From Lyngbya aestuarii BL J (lineage in GTDB: Bacteria; Cyanobacteriota; Cyanobacteriia; Cyanobacteriales; Microcoleaceae): 64,000 nucleotides of DNA. The stretch is from NCBI RefSeq assembly GCF_000478195.2, contig NZ_AUZM01000003.1, positions 1 through 64,000 of the forward strand, given 5' to 3'. The position numbers and the translations under genes are program-made. Below are positions 36,309 to 45,894 of this stretch, piece after piece (the first letter of the stretch is position 1; each line of letters opens with the position of its first letter). Below the pieces are notes generated by a model that saw only the letters and a program-made list of their open reading frames with translations, had not been told where the DNA came from and did not search any database.

Positions 36309-36421
36309 GTTAAATCTAGATGAACATTCCGCTGCGATCGCGCTTAAAATTATGTCTTTAAAATTCCGATCTAACCCTGTTTTTTCAGAACCATCATGGT
36401 TTGATTAATCTCAGTTTTCGC

Positions 36422-37915
36422 TTACACGACAGGTTTGGCGTAGAAAGAGACACCTTCGAGTCGAAAATTCGGCAGTGAATCTGCAAAAGCCGCTTGATTG
36501 GGATCAATCGTATAAAAGTGACCATCTGAGGTCAAATTGTAAGCTCGGAATACCGGCAGCGTACCCGGTTGCTGAGTTGAATAGACTTGAATGGGTACAC
36601 CAGAAGGATCGGCAGTCCACTCTTGCAGAGTTTGTACAAAAGCAATTTCACCCGGATTACTGCTGTAGAAATAGCCACCTTTTGAATTGACAAAACGTTC
36701 AAGTACATTGCTTCCTTCAGAAACAAATTCAAACCCTTCGTTATTGAATTGAGGATCGAGATTCGTCGCTTGTTGCTCTCCAGGATCAGCCGTAAAGAAA
36801 TGTGAAAGTGCTTCGGTATCCCAGTAACGAGCCGTCCGCTCACCCGTTGGTGTCTCAGATGAAGCATCCAGAATGCTCAGAGTTGCACTACCTTGAGAAC
36901 TCACCGTATAACCCGTTGCAGCCTGTAAACCAATTTCAATGGTTTCATTCAAGTCCGCAATACCATCATTAACGGGGTTAACCGTAATATTGGTACTATT
37001 TTGTCCAGCCGGAATCGTCGCCGTTCCGTTTGTACCGTTGAATGTGCTACCAACCTGGTTATAGTCCGTTCCAAAAGTGGCTGTTCCTCCCACAGAAAAG
37101 TTAACGTTTAGGGGAGTTGTGGTATCTCCCGTGCGCGAGATTTGAAATGTACCGGGAGTTGGGCCGACTTCCGAAGGATTTCCCAATGCACTCACCGAGA
37201 CAGATGTTTCTCCACCTGTTCCTGGAGTAATCTCTAAATTATAGGGAGTCGATGTCGCACCCGCATCACTCAAGTTTGATCCACTGGGAAGGTTAGAAAT
37301 TTGAACAAAATAAGTTCGGTTCGCTTCGAGAGGAACTTGGACTTGCTCCGCTGTGACCCCTGTATTCGTGCCTTGATTCAGCAGAGAACCATCATCTCGA
37401 AGTATTCTTAAATCTGCATTATCGACTAAATTTGAGAGTCTGAACGTAAAATTTCCAGCGGTGGGAGGTGCCACAAATTGATACCAATCCTCAGTATCAC
37501 TTCGACCCACAAATCCATTTAGGTTTCGAGGCGTGTTGATAATGCCTTGGGGTTCAGCAACAGGTGCAGCGTTGTTCAAAGTTTCTGCACTCACTTCAAA
37601 CAAAAAAGGCCCCGTATTGGCAACGGAACTGACTCGGACAACAGCACCTTCTCCGGTGGGAAATCCGTTGGGAAATGACAAGATTTCTGGACTTCCATTT
37701 CCGGTAAAGTTAATATTTGTACCCGAGGGAAAACCAGGTACATTTGCCTCTGCATTAAACTGAATATTCAGATCGGGGATAAGACCTGGAGCTGCACCAA
37801 TCGGATAAGCTGTAAATTGAATCGGTACATTCGGTTTGATCTCTGATGAAGCTACGTTGATTTGAACGTTTGCTCCGAGATTATTAATTGCATTTGTATA
37901 TCGTTGACCTGCCAT
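36422..37915 (-). CDS. Large protein with PPC, Calx-beta and DUF5648-like domains
   Basis: 497 residues from ATG 37915, chosen because GAGGAG lies 6 nt upstream. No signal peptide at the N-terminus. Order: a beta-rich N-terminal part (residues 1-115), a PPC (pre-peptidase C-terminal) domain (about 120-235, DTEDWYQFVAPPTAGNFTFR), a Calx-beta domain (about 245-350, NETIEIGLQAATGYTVSSQG), and a C-terminal DUF5648-type repeat (about 365-497) with repeats like ALSHFFTADPGE, GYFYSSNPGEI and GHFYTIDPNQA. Such proteins are usually exported by a type I system; the C-terminus does not show RTX repeats, so the route is unclear. Confidence 0.8.
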   Translation of the reverse strand: MAGQRYTNAINNLGANVQINVASSEIKPNVPIQFTAYPIGAAPGLIPDLNIQFNAEANVPGFPSGTNINFTGNGSPEILSFPNGFPTGEGAVVRVSSVANTGPFLFEVSAETLNNAAPVAEPQGIINTPRNLNGFVGRSDTEDWYQFVAPPTAGNFTFRLSNLVDNADLRILRDDGSLLNQGTNTGVTAEQVQVPLEANRTYFVQISNLPSGSNLSDAGATSTPYNLEITPGTGGETSVSVSALGNPSEVGPTPGTFQISRTGDTTTPLNVNFSVGGTATFGTDYNQVGSTFNGTNGTATIPAGQNSTNITVNPVNDGIADLNETIEIGLQAATGYTVSSQGSATLSILDASSETPTGERTARYWDTEALSHFFTADPGEQQATNLDPQFNNEGFEFVSEGSNVLERFVNSKGGYFYSSNPGEIAFVQTLQEWTADPSGVPIQVYSTQQPGTLPVFRAYNLTSDGHFYTIDPNQAAFADSLPNFRLEGVSFYAKPVV

Positions 37916-38354
37916 CTTTTTCTCCTCTATCACAAATTCTGACAAGCATAAATCACCCGATAGTCTCGACTCGGGTTATCTACACCGTTTATGCTTTATA
38001 GTTTAAATTATAATTTTTAGTTTAGAGAGATAAAGAGTTGATGATAATATTTTTAACATAAAAGTTAATCAAAGGTTTTAAATTAGCGAGATGAATTTGG
38101 GGGAATTCAACCCTTTTATTAAATTCCAGTCATGCCTATAATATGAAATCCTTAAATATTTGCTACAAATGATCGATGGGGAGGTGGGGAGGTGGGGAGG
38201 TAGGGAGAAAGATGTGTAGCATTATTGTTTGTATTTCCTATAAATATTTTGTTTGCAATCTTTCTATACAGGGATTTTTGCCGTAGGAATTCGGGATTTT
38301 ATCGCTTAAAACTATTAAAATAATTTAATAATTTAGCGAAAGTTTCTTAATTTT
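37916..38354. other. Intergenic region with a GGGGAGGT tandem repeat
   Basis: 439 bp without a gene. Three perfect 8-bp units GGGGAGGT lie at 38178-38201. The rest is AT-rich. Confidence 0.5.
38178..38201. repeat. Three tandem GGGGAGGT units
   Basis: Three exact copies of an 8-bp unit in an otherwise AT-rich intergenic region. Short G-rich tandem repeats are common between genes in Oscillatoriales. Confidence 0.8.
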
Positions 38355-39032
38355 TTATAATAAACCTTTAAATAACTTCATCCCATCAGTCTGTCCTAAA
38401 CTCGGATCAGAAGCCCTTTCCGGGTGCGGCATCATCCCTAAAACATTCCCCTGACGATTACAAATTCCCGCAATATTATTCAACGAACCGTTAATATTTT
38501 CAGCCCCAACGTTGGGAGTCGGAACCGAACCGTAGCGAAAAACAACTTGATTATTAGTCTCTAATTCTGCTAAAATATTGTCATCGCAATAGTAGCATCC
38601 CTCTCCATGTGCGATCGGCAGGTTAATCACTTCGTTGGCTAAATAACCCGTTGTCCAGGGCGTTTGAGGATTGACAACCGTTAACGGCACGCGATCGCAA
38701 ATAAAGTGTAAATCCCGATTTCTGACTAACGCTCCCGGTAATAATCCCAATTCCGTTAACACCTGAAAGCCATTACAAATACCAATCACATACTTTCCTT
38801 GCTTGGCGTGTTCGAGAGTGGCTTGCATCACCGGAGAAAACCGCGCTATCGCCCCACATCGTAAATAATCACCATAGCTAAACCCACCCGGAATCACCAT
38901 CACATCAATATCAGAAATATCAGTCTCTTGATGCCAAATCATCCGAGTCGGTTGGTTCAAAAGCCCTTGAGTCACCCAAACCACATCGCGATCGCAATTA
39001 GAACCGGGAAAAACAACAACACCAAATTTCAT
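38355..39032 (-). CDS. purQ: Phosphoribosylformylglycinamidine synthase, glutaminase subunit (PurQ)
   Basis: 225 residues from ATG 39032. PurQ provides ammonia from glutamine to PurL in purine synthesis. Class I amidotransferase motifs are [27 protein letters not shown] with the nucleophile Cys, HGEGCYY and [11 protein letters not shown] with the His/Glu of the triad. The length fits the family. It follows purS by 27 nt; purL is not in the window. Confidence 0.96.
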   Translation of the reverse strand: MKFGVVVFPGSNCDRDVVWVTQGLLNQPTRMIWHQETDISDIDVMVIPGGFSYGDYLRCGAIARFSPVMQATLEHAKQGKYVIGICNGFQVLTELGLLPGALVRNRDLHFICDRVPLTVVNPQTPWTTGYLANEVINLPIAHGEGCYYCDDNILAELETNNQVVFRYGSVPTPNVGAENINGSLNNIAGICNRQGNVLGMMPHPERASDPSLGQTDGMKLFKGLL

Positions 39033-39059
39033 GGAATAATGGTTAAATAAAATCTAAGT

Positions 39060-39338
39060 TTAACTGGTTTGAACTTCCGAAGAAACGGTCGTTAAATCAA
39101 ATCGATAGGTTTCAATGACGGGGTTCGCCAGCAGTAAATCACAAATGCGATCAAGTTGAGTTTTCGCTTCATCTTCGCTATTGGCATTCAGGGTCACTTC
39201 GATATATTTGCCAATTCGGACTTGTTCTACATTGTCATAGCCCATCTGTTGAACTCCGGATCGAACCGCTACACCTGCCGGATCTAAAACAGAAGGACGA
39301 AGGGTGACATAAATTTGAGCGTAATACTTTTGGGTCAC
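39060..39338 (-). CDS. purS: Phosphoribosylformylglycinamidine synthase subunit PurS
   Basis: 93 residues from GTG 39338, which gives the family N-terminus TQKYYAQIYVTLRPSVLDPA; a TTG at 39359 would add seven residues. PurS bridges PurQ and PurL. Other signatures are GVQQMGYDNVEQVRIGKYIE and LLANPVIETYRF. The start codon is not certain because no clear Shine-Dalgarno is seen. It begins the purSQ pair. Confidence 0.93.
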   Translation of the reverse strand: MTQKYYAQIYVTLRPSVLDPAGVAVRSGVQQMGYDNVEQVRIGKYIEVTLNANSEDEAKTQLDRICDLLLANPVIETYRFDLTTVSSEVQTS

Positions 39339-39441
39339 AATCAAGCCAAGTTTAACCAAACATTCCTATTATCCATCAAACGGAGACATTTAAAACCTGT
39401 TGATTGATCTTCATTTAACCCCCTGAAAACACGATAACAGG

Positions 39442-39462
39442 CGTAGGGCATACGCCCCTACG
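39442..39462. repeat. Short palindrome CGTAGGG/CCCTACG
   Basis: A 7-bp stem with a 7-nt loop between purS and the next gene. Sequences of this kind are dispersed in cyanobacterial genomes. No T-run is present. Confidence 0.5.
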
Positions 39463-39481
39463 GACTGATAATCAATGACGA

Positions 39482-39694
39482 TTATTGACTCGGTTTATCT
39501 TTGTCAGCATTGACTTTGGGAACCCAACCGGGAGCATCTGCATCTTCCCAACCTGCCGGACGCTTAGAATTATACCAGCCGATCGAACCGATAATCGTTG
39601 CTGCTAGAAATCCAGCCGCGAGAATTCCCAGTAACGCCCATTGTACATAATCTTGATAAGTTAGGTTTGTAGCCACTTCCATTAAAATTTTCAT
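39482..39694 (-). CDS. Small single-pass membrane protein, Psb35-like
   Basis: 70 residues from ATG 39694; another ATG at 39682 and an upstream TTG/GTG-type start at 39763 are possible. One membrane segment (WALLGILAAGFLAATIIGSIG) is followed by WYNSKRPAGWEDADAPGWVP and a charged tail. This resembles the small photosystem II assembly protein Psb35 (Ssl2148 in Synechocystis), but I match it from memory only. It is likely in the thylakoid membrane. Confidence 0.6.
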   Translation of the reverse strand: MKILMEVATNLTYQDYVQWALLGILAAGFLAATIIGSIGWYNSKRPAGWEDADAPGWVPKVNADKDKPSQ

Positions 39695-39901
39695 GTCGAG
39701 TATCAATGTTTGATCAAAAACGCTAGCAAACCCTAGAGTACCACCTTCGGCTAGCGGACTCAAATCCGGGGTAGGGGCATATACTCGCCGCCATCACAGG
39801 GTATGACTTCTAATCGTTTTTTTAACGGATTTGTATTGTTGAAACGACGTCCCCCGTGCTACCACTAAAAGATAAGAGAACTTAATTAATCCAACCCACC
39901 C

Positions 39902-40105
39902 ATGAAAGACTTTTTAGACAACCTTTCACGTTACCCCCGCTACTTTATCACCTTTACCTTGGGGATATTTTTCTTTTTGTTTGATAAGTTGAAGCCATAC
40001 ATGGAGAGACCCCTCACGGCGATCGCCCTCGTTGGTTTGATGGGTGGTACTTTCGCCTTTACGTTTTTTACTCTACGAGCTATGTTGGGATTAAGTCCAG
40101 TATAG
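39902..40105 (+). CDS. DUF751 (Ycf33) family protein
   Basis: 67 residues from ATG 39902. Two membrane segments (residues 14-31, YFITFTLGIFFFLFDKLKP, and 38-58, AIALVGLMGGTFAFTFFTL). The pattern NLSRYPRYF at the N-terminus is typical of Ycf33, found in cyanobacteria and plastids; its role is unknown, with a reported link to cyclic electron flow. It is divergent from the Psb35-like gene, about 200 bp away. Confidence 0.85.
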   Translation: MKDFLDNLSRYPRYFITFTLGIFFFLFDKLKPYMERPLTAIALVGLMGGTFAFTFFTLRAMLGLSPV

Positions 40106-40445
40106 TTGGTGGCAACTGGCAACTTTTAGATATTGGGAGTCGCAATCATGGTCAAAATAAATGCTGACTCCTGATTTACTTATTTTCAGCTATCGTCTCA
40201 ATACAATAGCCATAATACCGATAAAACCCGAGCTTTTTAATCATTTTACACCCTGATTCACACAAAAGCTGACGTTTTCGACTGATGAGAACGGAGAACA
40301 GTTAATCCATCTCACCCTCACTATAAACTCTACACCCTGACTATCTTCACTGAACCAACAAAAAGAAAACCACCATTATCTATACTTTGGTATAGAAATT
40401 TTAAAACGTTGTTGTATTCTTGTCGAGACTCTAAATTAACAAAGA
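40106..40445. other. Intergenic region, convergent ends of the Ycf33 and HDAC-like genes
   Basis: 340 bp. I see no RNA gene or strong terminator. Composition is AT-rich. Confidence 0.35.
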
Positions 40446-41363
40446 TTAAAGTCGATATTGCCGATAGACTTGGGTGGCAGCTCGATGTAAAATCGAATGA
40501 CGATACACTAAAGCACTCATGTCATCACAGTAGCCTCCGCCAATAATTCCCGCTACCGGATAACCCAAACGAACACAAGTGCTAAGAACTTGCATCTCTC
40601 GTCGCCAGAGTCCAGTATCACTTAAAGCCAGCTTCCCCAAACGATCATCAATGTGAGTATCCACCCCTGCATCATAAAAAACCAAATCAGGTTTAACCTC
40701 TGATAAGAGATCTTCTAAATACTTCCCCAACGTGTATAAATAAGCCTCATCTTCCATCCCCACCGGAAGCCCAACATCCAAATCACTTTTCTGTTTCCGC
40801 GCGGGAAAATTCGCCTCACAGTGCATTGAAAAGGTAAAAACACTGGGATCATCTTGAAAAATAACCGCCGTCGCATCCCCTTGATGTACATCTAAATCAA
40901 GAATTAAGATTTTTTGCGCGAGTCCTAAATTTTGAATAGTGCGAGACGCGATCGCGATATCATTAAAAATACAGAATCCAGTTCCTAAGTTGGGGAAAGC
41001 GTGATGAGTTCCTCCTGCGGTATTACAAGCGAGTCCGTGACTGAGAGCAAGTTGAGCCGTTAAAACTGCCCCACCGACTGCAATACAAGTCCGGTTTGCT
41101 AAAGCGGGACTCCAGGGTAAACCGATACGACGTTGGGCTTTGGGGTCAAGTGTTCCCTGACAGTAGGCTTGCACATAATCACGATCATGGACTAATTCTA
41201 TCCATTCTGTGGGCGGCAGGTCGGGCGTATGAACTTGGGAGGGTTCGATCACTTCATCAGCGAGTAACATTTGATAGAGTAGCCTAAACTTTGACATCGG
41301 GAAACGATGACCCGGGAGTAAAGGGGCGACATAATCGGAATGATAGACAATCGGTAAATTCAT
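40446..41363 (-). CDS. Histone deacetylase/AcuC/AphA-family zinc hydrolase
   Basis: 305 residues from ATG 41363. Active-site parts are complete: TAGGTHHAFPNLGTGFC (the two His), ILDLDVHQGDA (zinc Asp and His), FYDAGVDTHIDDRLG (zinc Asp) and IIGGGYCDD. In bacteria the family includes polyamine deacetylases and acetoin-utilisation enzymes. The substrate cannot be told. It is divergent from the next gene. Confidence 0.93.
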   Translation of the reverse strand: MNLPIVYHSDYVAPLLPGHRFPMSKFRLLYQMLLADEVIEPSQVHTPDLPPTEWIELVHDRDYVQAYCQGTLDPKAQRRIGLPWSPALANRTCIAVGGAVLTAQLALSHGLACNTAGGTHHAFPNLGTGFCIFNDIAIASRTIQNLGLAQKILILDLDVHQGDATAVIFQDDPSVFTFSMHCEANFPARKQKSDLDVGLPVGMEDEAYLYTLGKYLEDLLSEVKPDLVFYDAGVDTHIDDRLGKLALSDTGLWRREMQVLSTCVRLGYPVAGIIGGGYCDDMSALVYRHSILHRAATQVYRQYRL

Positions 41364-41434
41364 AATTATGCTGAAAGGCTAGAGTAGAAAGTCGGTTACT
41401 CAACAATTTGATCACATTGGTTTGGGAAGGTATT

Positions 41435-41941
41435 ATGACATCAACAATTACTTGGCAGTATGGCAGCAGCAACCCCGAGAATGCAACTGCCTTAGAAACC
41501 ATTCGTCAGTGGTGGGCTGAGATTGAAGGACAGGAGATTTCTTGGCAACAGCGTTTAATTCCGGAAACTGGAGATTTAAGCGAGATTAATTGGGAGTCTC
41601 AAAAGTTCGATGAAGTGTTTATGATCGTGAATCCTGAGTTGCGAGGAATTACGCTATATTGGTCTAAGCCTAAAAGTGATCAAGAACGCAGTATTACCCC
41701 GAGTAAGTTAGAGTTAGATCCGCTACGTCAGCAGTTGTATGTTTTTTCTCAATCTCAAACAAATATTGTAATTCGGGTGGAATTTCCCCAAATCAAGTAT
41801 CAAACGATAGAGATAAAAAATCCCGAGATTGCGGTGGGGAAAAGTGGAACAATCCTCGTGCGAGATTCTCAGCAACTATTAGAAGTTAAAATTAGTCTTA
41901 CCCCGGAAAAGTTAGAACAGTTGAAAGCAAAGTTAACGTAA
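41435..41941 (+). CDS. Hypothetical cyanobacterial protein
   Basis: 168 residues from ATG 41435, chosen because GGGAAGG lies just upstream. It is soluble, with ETIRQWWAEIEGQEISWQQR and an LEVKISLTPEKLEQLKAKL C-terminal part. The middle is beta-rich. I do not recognise the family. Divergent from the HDAC-like gene. Confidence 0.55.
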   Translation: MTSTITWQYGSSNPENATALETIRQWWAEIEGQEISWQQRLIPETGDLSEINWESQKFDEVFMIVNPELRGITLYWSKPKSDQERSITPSKLELDPLRQQLYVFSQSQTNIVIRVEFPQIKYQTIEIKNPEIAVGKSGTILVRDSQQLLEVKISLTPEKLEQLKAKLT

Positions 41942-41957
41942 TATTACCCAAAAAAAA

Positions 41958-42437
41958 TTACAAAAATTCCCAAGTTTCATAAGTGGCAGCTTGACCGCAA
42001 TATTGACCGTTTTCATCGATTACATTCCAAACGGTTACATCGGAAATCAAAAACTGTTTTCCGGTTCTAGATTGACGAAATCCCCGAAGATTTTTAGTAT
42101 AGCCTTGAGTTTTCACTCGGTCAAGCGTTTGCTGGCGTTGGATGACTTCTTCGGGGTGTACGGAGTGAGAAGATGGGGTTTGAATAAATTGTTCCCAACT
42201 CATTTCCCACAAATCTAAAGCGGTACGATTACCATAATTAAAAATGGGATTGTCTTCTTCTGTGCCAGCAGAAACCAACACAAAATCAGCGTTAAATAAA
42301 GCTTGGGCGATGTCTTCGGGGCTTTGATTTGCATCAATTAAAGTTTCGCCCGTCCAATGTTTAAAGCTGTCGAATAAACGTTGGCTGTGAACAATAATAG
42401 CGTCTTTTTTCCAGAGATCGGTGTTTAAATTTGTCAT
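41958..42437 (-). CDS. MEKHLA-domain protein
   Basis: 159 residues from ATG 42437; a start seven codons upstream is in frame. The MEKHLA domain is PAS-related and occurs in plant HD-ZIP factors and in bacteria. Here ILVSAGTEEDNPIFNYGNRT corresponds (read as FVLVSAGTEEDNPIFNYGN), then TALDLWEMSWEQFIQTPS, and C-terminal VWNVIDENGQYCGQAATYE. It is likely a cytosolic single-domain protein that senses a ligand. Ends 16 nt from the convergent hypothetical gene. Confidence 0.85.
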   Translation of the reverse strand: MTNLNTDLWKKDAIIVHSQRLFDSFKHWTGETLIDANQSPEDIAQALFNADFVLVSAGTEEDNPIFNYGNRTALDLWEMSWEQFIQTPSSHSVHPEEVIQRQQTLDRVKTQGYTKNLRGFRQSRTGKQFLISDVTVWNVIDENGQYCGQAATYETWEFL

Positions 42438-42619
42438 AACTATTGAATTTGAAACCAAATCTTCATTCTCAAAACAGCAGAATTAATTCCGGCACTTTTT
42501 GAGCGTACAAGATTATCCATATCTTTTCAAATTGAGAAGATTCCCCCAATAGATACAATTTTAACTTACATTGGGTTATAACAGAATTGATAATCAGTCA
42601 GTTATTTATAATTTTTGAG

Positions 42620-43147
42620 ATGACAAACGAGGACAAAAATCCGACCAACACCGCCAAGAGTGCCAAGGAACTGATCGAGCGTTATGCAGCCGGAAAACGA
42701 GGTTTTATGGGGGTAGAACTTCCGGGTGCAGAATTGCAAAATGCTGTTTTACCCAGTATATTACTATGGCAGGCAAATTTGCAAGGTGCAAACCTCAGTC
42801 GAGCTAATCTCAAAGATGCTCACTTATTTGCTAACTTGAGTAGTGCTAACTTATCTCATATTGATCTCACCAGCGCCAAACTGATTTATGCTGACTTAAA
42901 AGCGGCTAACTTAACCCAAGCTAAACTATTTAAAGCTAACCTCAAAGGGGCTGATCTACGCGGTGCTAACTTAAATGAAGCCAAATTGATTTATACAGAT
43001 TTGAGTGAAGCAGACTTACGTGGTGCTAGCTTAAAAGGGACAATGTTTTATAAAGTCAACCTATTGAAAACAAACTTACAAGACACTGATTTAAGTGAAG
43101 CGTTATTACTCGGAACAGAACTTTGGCCAGCCATTACTTCTTCTTGA
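42620..43147 (+). CDS. Pentapeptide-repeat protein
   Basis: 175 residues from ATG 42620. About 22 pentapeptides of the A(D/N)LxX type run from residue 30 to 165, for example ANLQGANLSRANLKDAHLFA and LKGADLRGANLNEAKL. They fold into a right-handed beta-helix. Function of most cyanobacterial members is unknown. No signal peptide is visible, so a cytosolic place is likely. Confidence 0.88.
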   Translation: MTNEDKNPTNTAKSAKELIERYAAGKRGFMGVELPGAELQNAVLPSILLWQANLQGANLSRANLKDAHLFANLSSANLSHIDLTSAKLIYADLKAANLTQAKLFKANLKGADLRGANLNEAKLIYTDLSEADLRGASLKGTMFYKVNLLKTNLQDTDLSEALLLGTELWPAITSS

Positions 43148-43258
43148 GTTTCCCCTATCGGCTTTCCTCTATTCTCTCTAGAAAATTGGCATCAAAAAGT
43201 TTGACAATTGGGGAGATTTTGTTATACTAGAAGGTGAAGCTTATCAGGGCTAACACGT

Positions 43259-43513
43259 CTACACACTTGATTTTTTATTCAACATATGCTCACTTAAAAA
43301 CCGTTGAAAATAACCCACACCCATCGTCAGCGATCGCAATTCTACAATCAAATCTTGCATCTCTGACATTGCCAAATAAGCGGTAATTTTATCCCAACCT
43401 TTCCAACCCGCGATCACAAACAACCACGGCTCACAGAACGTCGTCGGAAAGATTAAAAAATTAAGGATTTTTTTCGGGTTAAACTCAAGCTGAATTTTCC
43501 AAGAAAACAGCAT
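43259..43513 (-). CDS. Small hypothetical protein
   Basis: 84 residues from ATG 43513. A hydrophobic N-terminal part (KKILNFLIFPTTFCEPWLF) is followed by an amphipathic helix (ITAYLAMSEMQDLIVELRSL). I do not recognise it. It may be a true small protein or a remnant; the region around it has no other gene. Confidence 0.35.
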   Translation of the reverse strand: MLFSWKIQLEFNPKKILNFLIFPTTFCEPWLFVIAGWKGWDKITAYLAMSEMQDLIVELRSLTMGVGYFQRFLSEHMLNKKSSV

Positions 43514-43783
43514 TGTGACGGTTGGATAAATGTTGAGTTCAATTCCTTCTTCTTTGGGTTGATCTCGAACTTACAGATTCAGAATCGAGCTATCGGCTAT
43601 CCAATCGAAGATGCTAGGCGTTTTTAGCGATCGCTTCTCTCTCTGAAATGTTCTCTCCTCAATGCGTCTGAGATCGAGGGTCGCTACTTCTATAATTTAT
43701 AATCTTTTGGTTGCTAATTACCAATGCTTAACTAAAAAATACAATATTTATTTTAAAAAAGTTTTGTAACTGAATATTGCAGA

Positions 43784-45880
43784 CTACGACGAGACAATAT
43801 ATCGATTGCGTCCTTGTTGTTTGGCGATGTATAATGCTTTGTCTGCTTGAGCGATTAATTGAGCGGGTGAGGTTTTAGAATCAGGAATAATGCTGGTCAT
43901 TCCCATACTCAGGGTAATAATATTACTCACCTGAGACTTTTGATGAACAATTCCCAGAGTACGAATCGTTTGCTGAATATTTTGAGCAATATTAATCACT
44001 CCTTTTTGGTTTGTATTGGGAAGAATAACTACAAATTCTTCTCCACCATAACGGGCGACTAAATCGGCGGGACGCTTTAAAGTATGCTTGATGGCTTGAG
44101 TAATTGCAATCAAACATTGATCTCCAGCTTGATGTCCATAGAAATCATTATAGAATTTAAAATAATCAATGTCTAATAAAATTAGCGATAAATATTTTTT
44201 TTCTCGTCCTAGACGCTGCCACTCTTTCGATAAATAATTATCAAAATAGCGACGGTTAGCAATTTGAGTTAAACCATCGGTATGCGCCAGTTGTTCTAAA
44301 GTATTATTAGCTTGTTTCAACTTAATTTCAGCCTGTTTGCGATCGCTAATATCCCGAATCATCATCAAAACTTCATGATCATTGAGTTTGACCACACGAG
44401 CTTCTTCATAATGTAGTTCTCCATCTACTTCGAGAGAATATTCATAGATTTGTCGTTCATTTGTTGCAAAAGCTTGACGCACATAATACATTTGTTGTTT
44501 AGCTAACTTAGGCGGTAAGGTTTGATAAATTGATTGCTGTAGCGAATAGGGAATACGACTAAACTCTCGGAGATTTTTACCTAAGCCAATACTTTTACAA
44601 ATTCCGTTGCGATCAAGACGAATCATCAGATCGGGAATAGCTTTTAAAATTGCACGTTGAGTGGTTATATTTCTACAGAGTGCTGCTTCTATTCGTTTGC
44701 GATGGCTAATGTCAACAATATGAACAATTAGGTAATGAGGTGAATTTTTATTGTCATAGATCAGTGAAATATTCATCAGCCCCCAAATGATTTTATTAGA
44801 TTGGGTTAAAAATCGCTTTTCAGTTTGATAACCGGGAATTTTACCCCTAAACATTTGTTGAGCTAATTGATCATCAAGGGTTTGATCATCGACAAAGATT
44901 AAATCACTCAGTTGAAGGGAGAGAAGTTCAGCCGAATCATACTCAAACATCTGACAAAGAGCAGCGTTAACATCGATGATTTTTCCCAATATAGACACTA
45001 AACACATTCCGGCTGTAATGGTATCAAATGCCCCTCTAAATTTTGCTTCACTGCGACGCAAATCATCAGTAATTTGTTGACGAATTAGTTCATCCTGTTT
45101 GCGAGCGCTGATATCTTGATGAAAGCCAATCATCCGCAGAGGAGTATTATCTTCAGCCCAAACTGCTTGTCCTCTTGCTAAAATCCATTTATAACTGCTA
45201 TCTTTGCACCGTAAACGATATTCAATTTGATATTCATAAATTTGGCGTTTTAGATAACTATAAAGAGTTGTTAAAACCCGATCGCGATCGTCGGGATGAA
45301 GAAGGTTTTTCCAGGCTTCAAAACAATTTTCTATCTCTCCATCTGTATAACCGAGCATTCCTTTAAGTAGGGTTGAAATGAAAGCATCGCCTGTTTGCAC
45401 ATTCCAGTCAAAAATCCCGTCACCTGTTCCTTTCAGTAATAATTGCCAACGTTCTTCTTGCTGGAGTAATTGTCGGTTTTGGGTTTCGAGTTGTTGGAGG
45501 AGTTTTTGATGGGCTAAATGAAACTTAATTCGGGCTAAGACTTCCTCAGATTCATAGGGTTTAGTGAGATAATCAGCGCCGCCAACTTCAAAAGCTTTGA
45601 CTTTATTGAATACTCCATCAAGCGCACTCAAAAAAATAATCGGAATGTGAAAGGTTTTCTCATCTAATTTAAGCTGCTGACAGACAGAATATCCATCAAT
45701 ATCAGGGAGTTTGATATCCAACATAATCAAGTCAGGTGGAGACACTTTAGCGGATTCTATAGCGAGTTTACCTGTCGGTGCAATGCGAGTATGATATCCA
45801 CAACTTGAGAGAATCTTGATTAATAAGTTTAAGTCTGCCGGAGTATCATCAACAATCAGAATATGATTAAGGGTAGACAT
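43784..45880 (-). CDS. Response regulator with three PAS domains and an active GGDEF domain
   Basis: 698 residues from ATG 45880. Order: receiver (residues 1-125, with ILIVDDTPAD, phospho-acceptor Asp in LIMLDIKLPD and Lys in DYLTKPYE), PAS with PAC (about 140-265), two more PAS domains (about 275-400 and 405-520), and a GGDEF domain (about 530-698). The A-site reads GGEEF, so diguanylate cyclase activity is expected. RPAD five residues before it is an intact I-site for product inhibition. The gene starts 14 nt after the hybrid kinase stop, so both form one operon that probably turns a signal into c-di-GMP. Confidence 0.93.
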   Translation of the reverse strand: MSTLNHILIVDDTPADLNLLIKILSSCGYHTRIAPTGKLAIESAKVSPPDLIMLDIKLPDIDGYSVCQQLKLDEKTFHIPIIFLSALDGVFNKVKAFEVGGADYLTKPYESEEVLARIKFHLAHQKLLQQLETQNRQLLQQEERWQLLLKGTGDGIFDWNVQTGDAFISTLLKGMLGYTDGEIENCFEAWKNLLHPDDRDRVLTTLYSYLKRQIYEYQIEYRLRCKDSSYKWILARGQAVWAEDNTPLRMIGFHQDISARKQDELIRQQITDDLRRSEAKFRGAFDTITAGMCLVSILGKIIDVNAALCQMFEYDSAELLSLQLSDLIFVDDQTLDDQLAQQMFRGKIPGYQTEKRFLTQSNKIIWGLMNISLIYDNKNSPHYLIVHIVDISHRKRIEAALCRNITTQRAILKAIPDLMIRLDRNGICKSIGLGKNLREFSRIPYSLQQSIYQTLPPKLAKQQMYYVRQAFATNERQIYEYSLEVDGELHYEEARVVKLNDHEVLMMIRDISDRKQAEIKLKQANNTLEQLAHTDGLTQIANRRYFDNYLSKEWQRLGREKKYLSLILLDIDYFKFYNDFYGHQAGDQCLIAITQAIKHTLKRPADLVARYGGEEFVVILPNTNQKGVINIAQNIQQTIRTLGIVHQKSQVSNIITLSMGMTSIIPDSKTSPAQLIAQADKALYIAKQQGRNRYIVSS

Positions 45881-45894
45881 AATATTTTTATTTT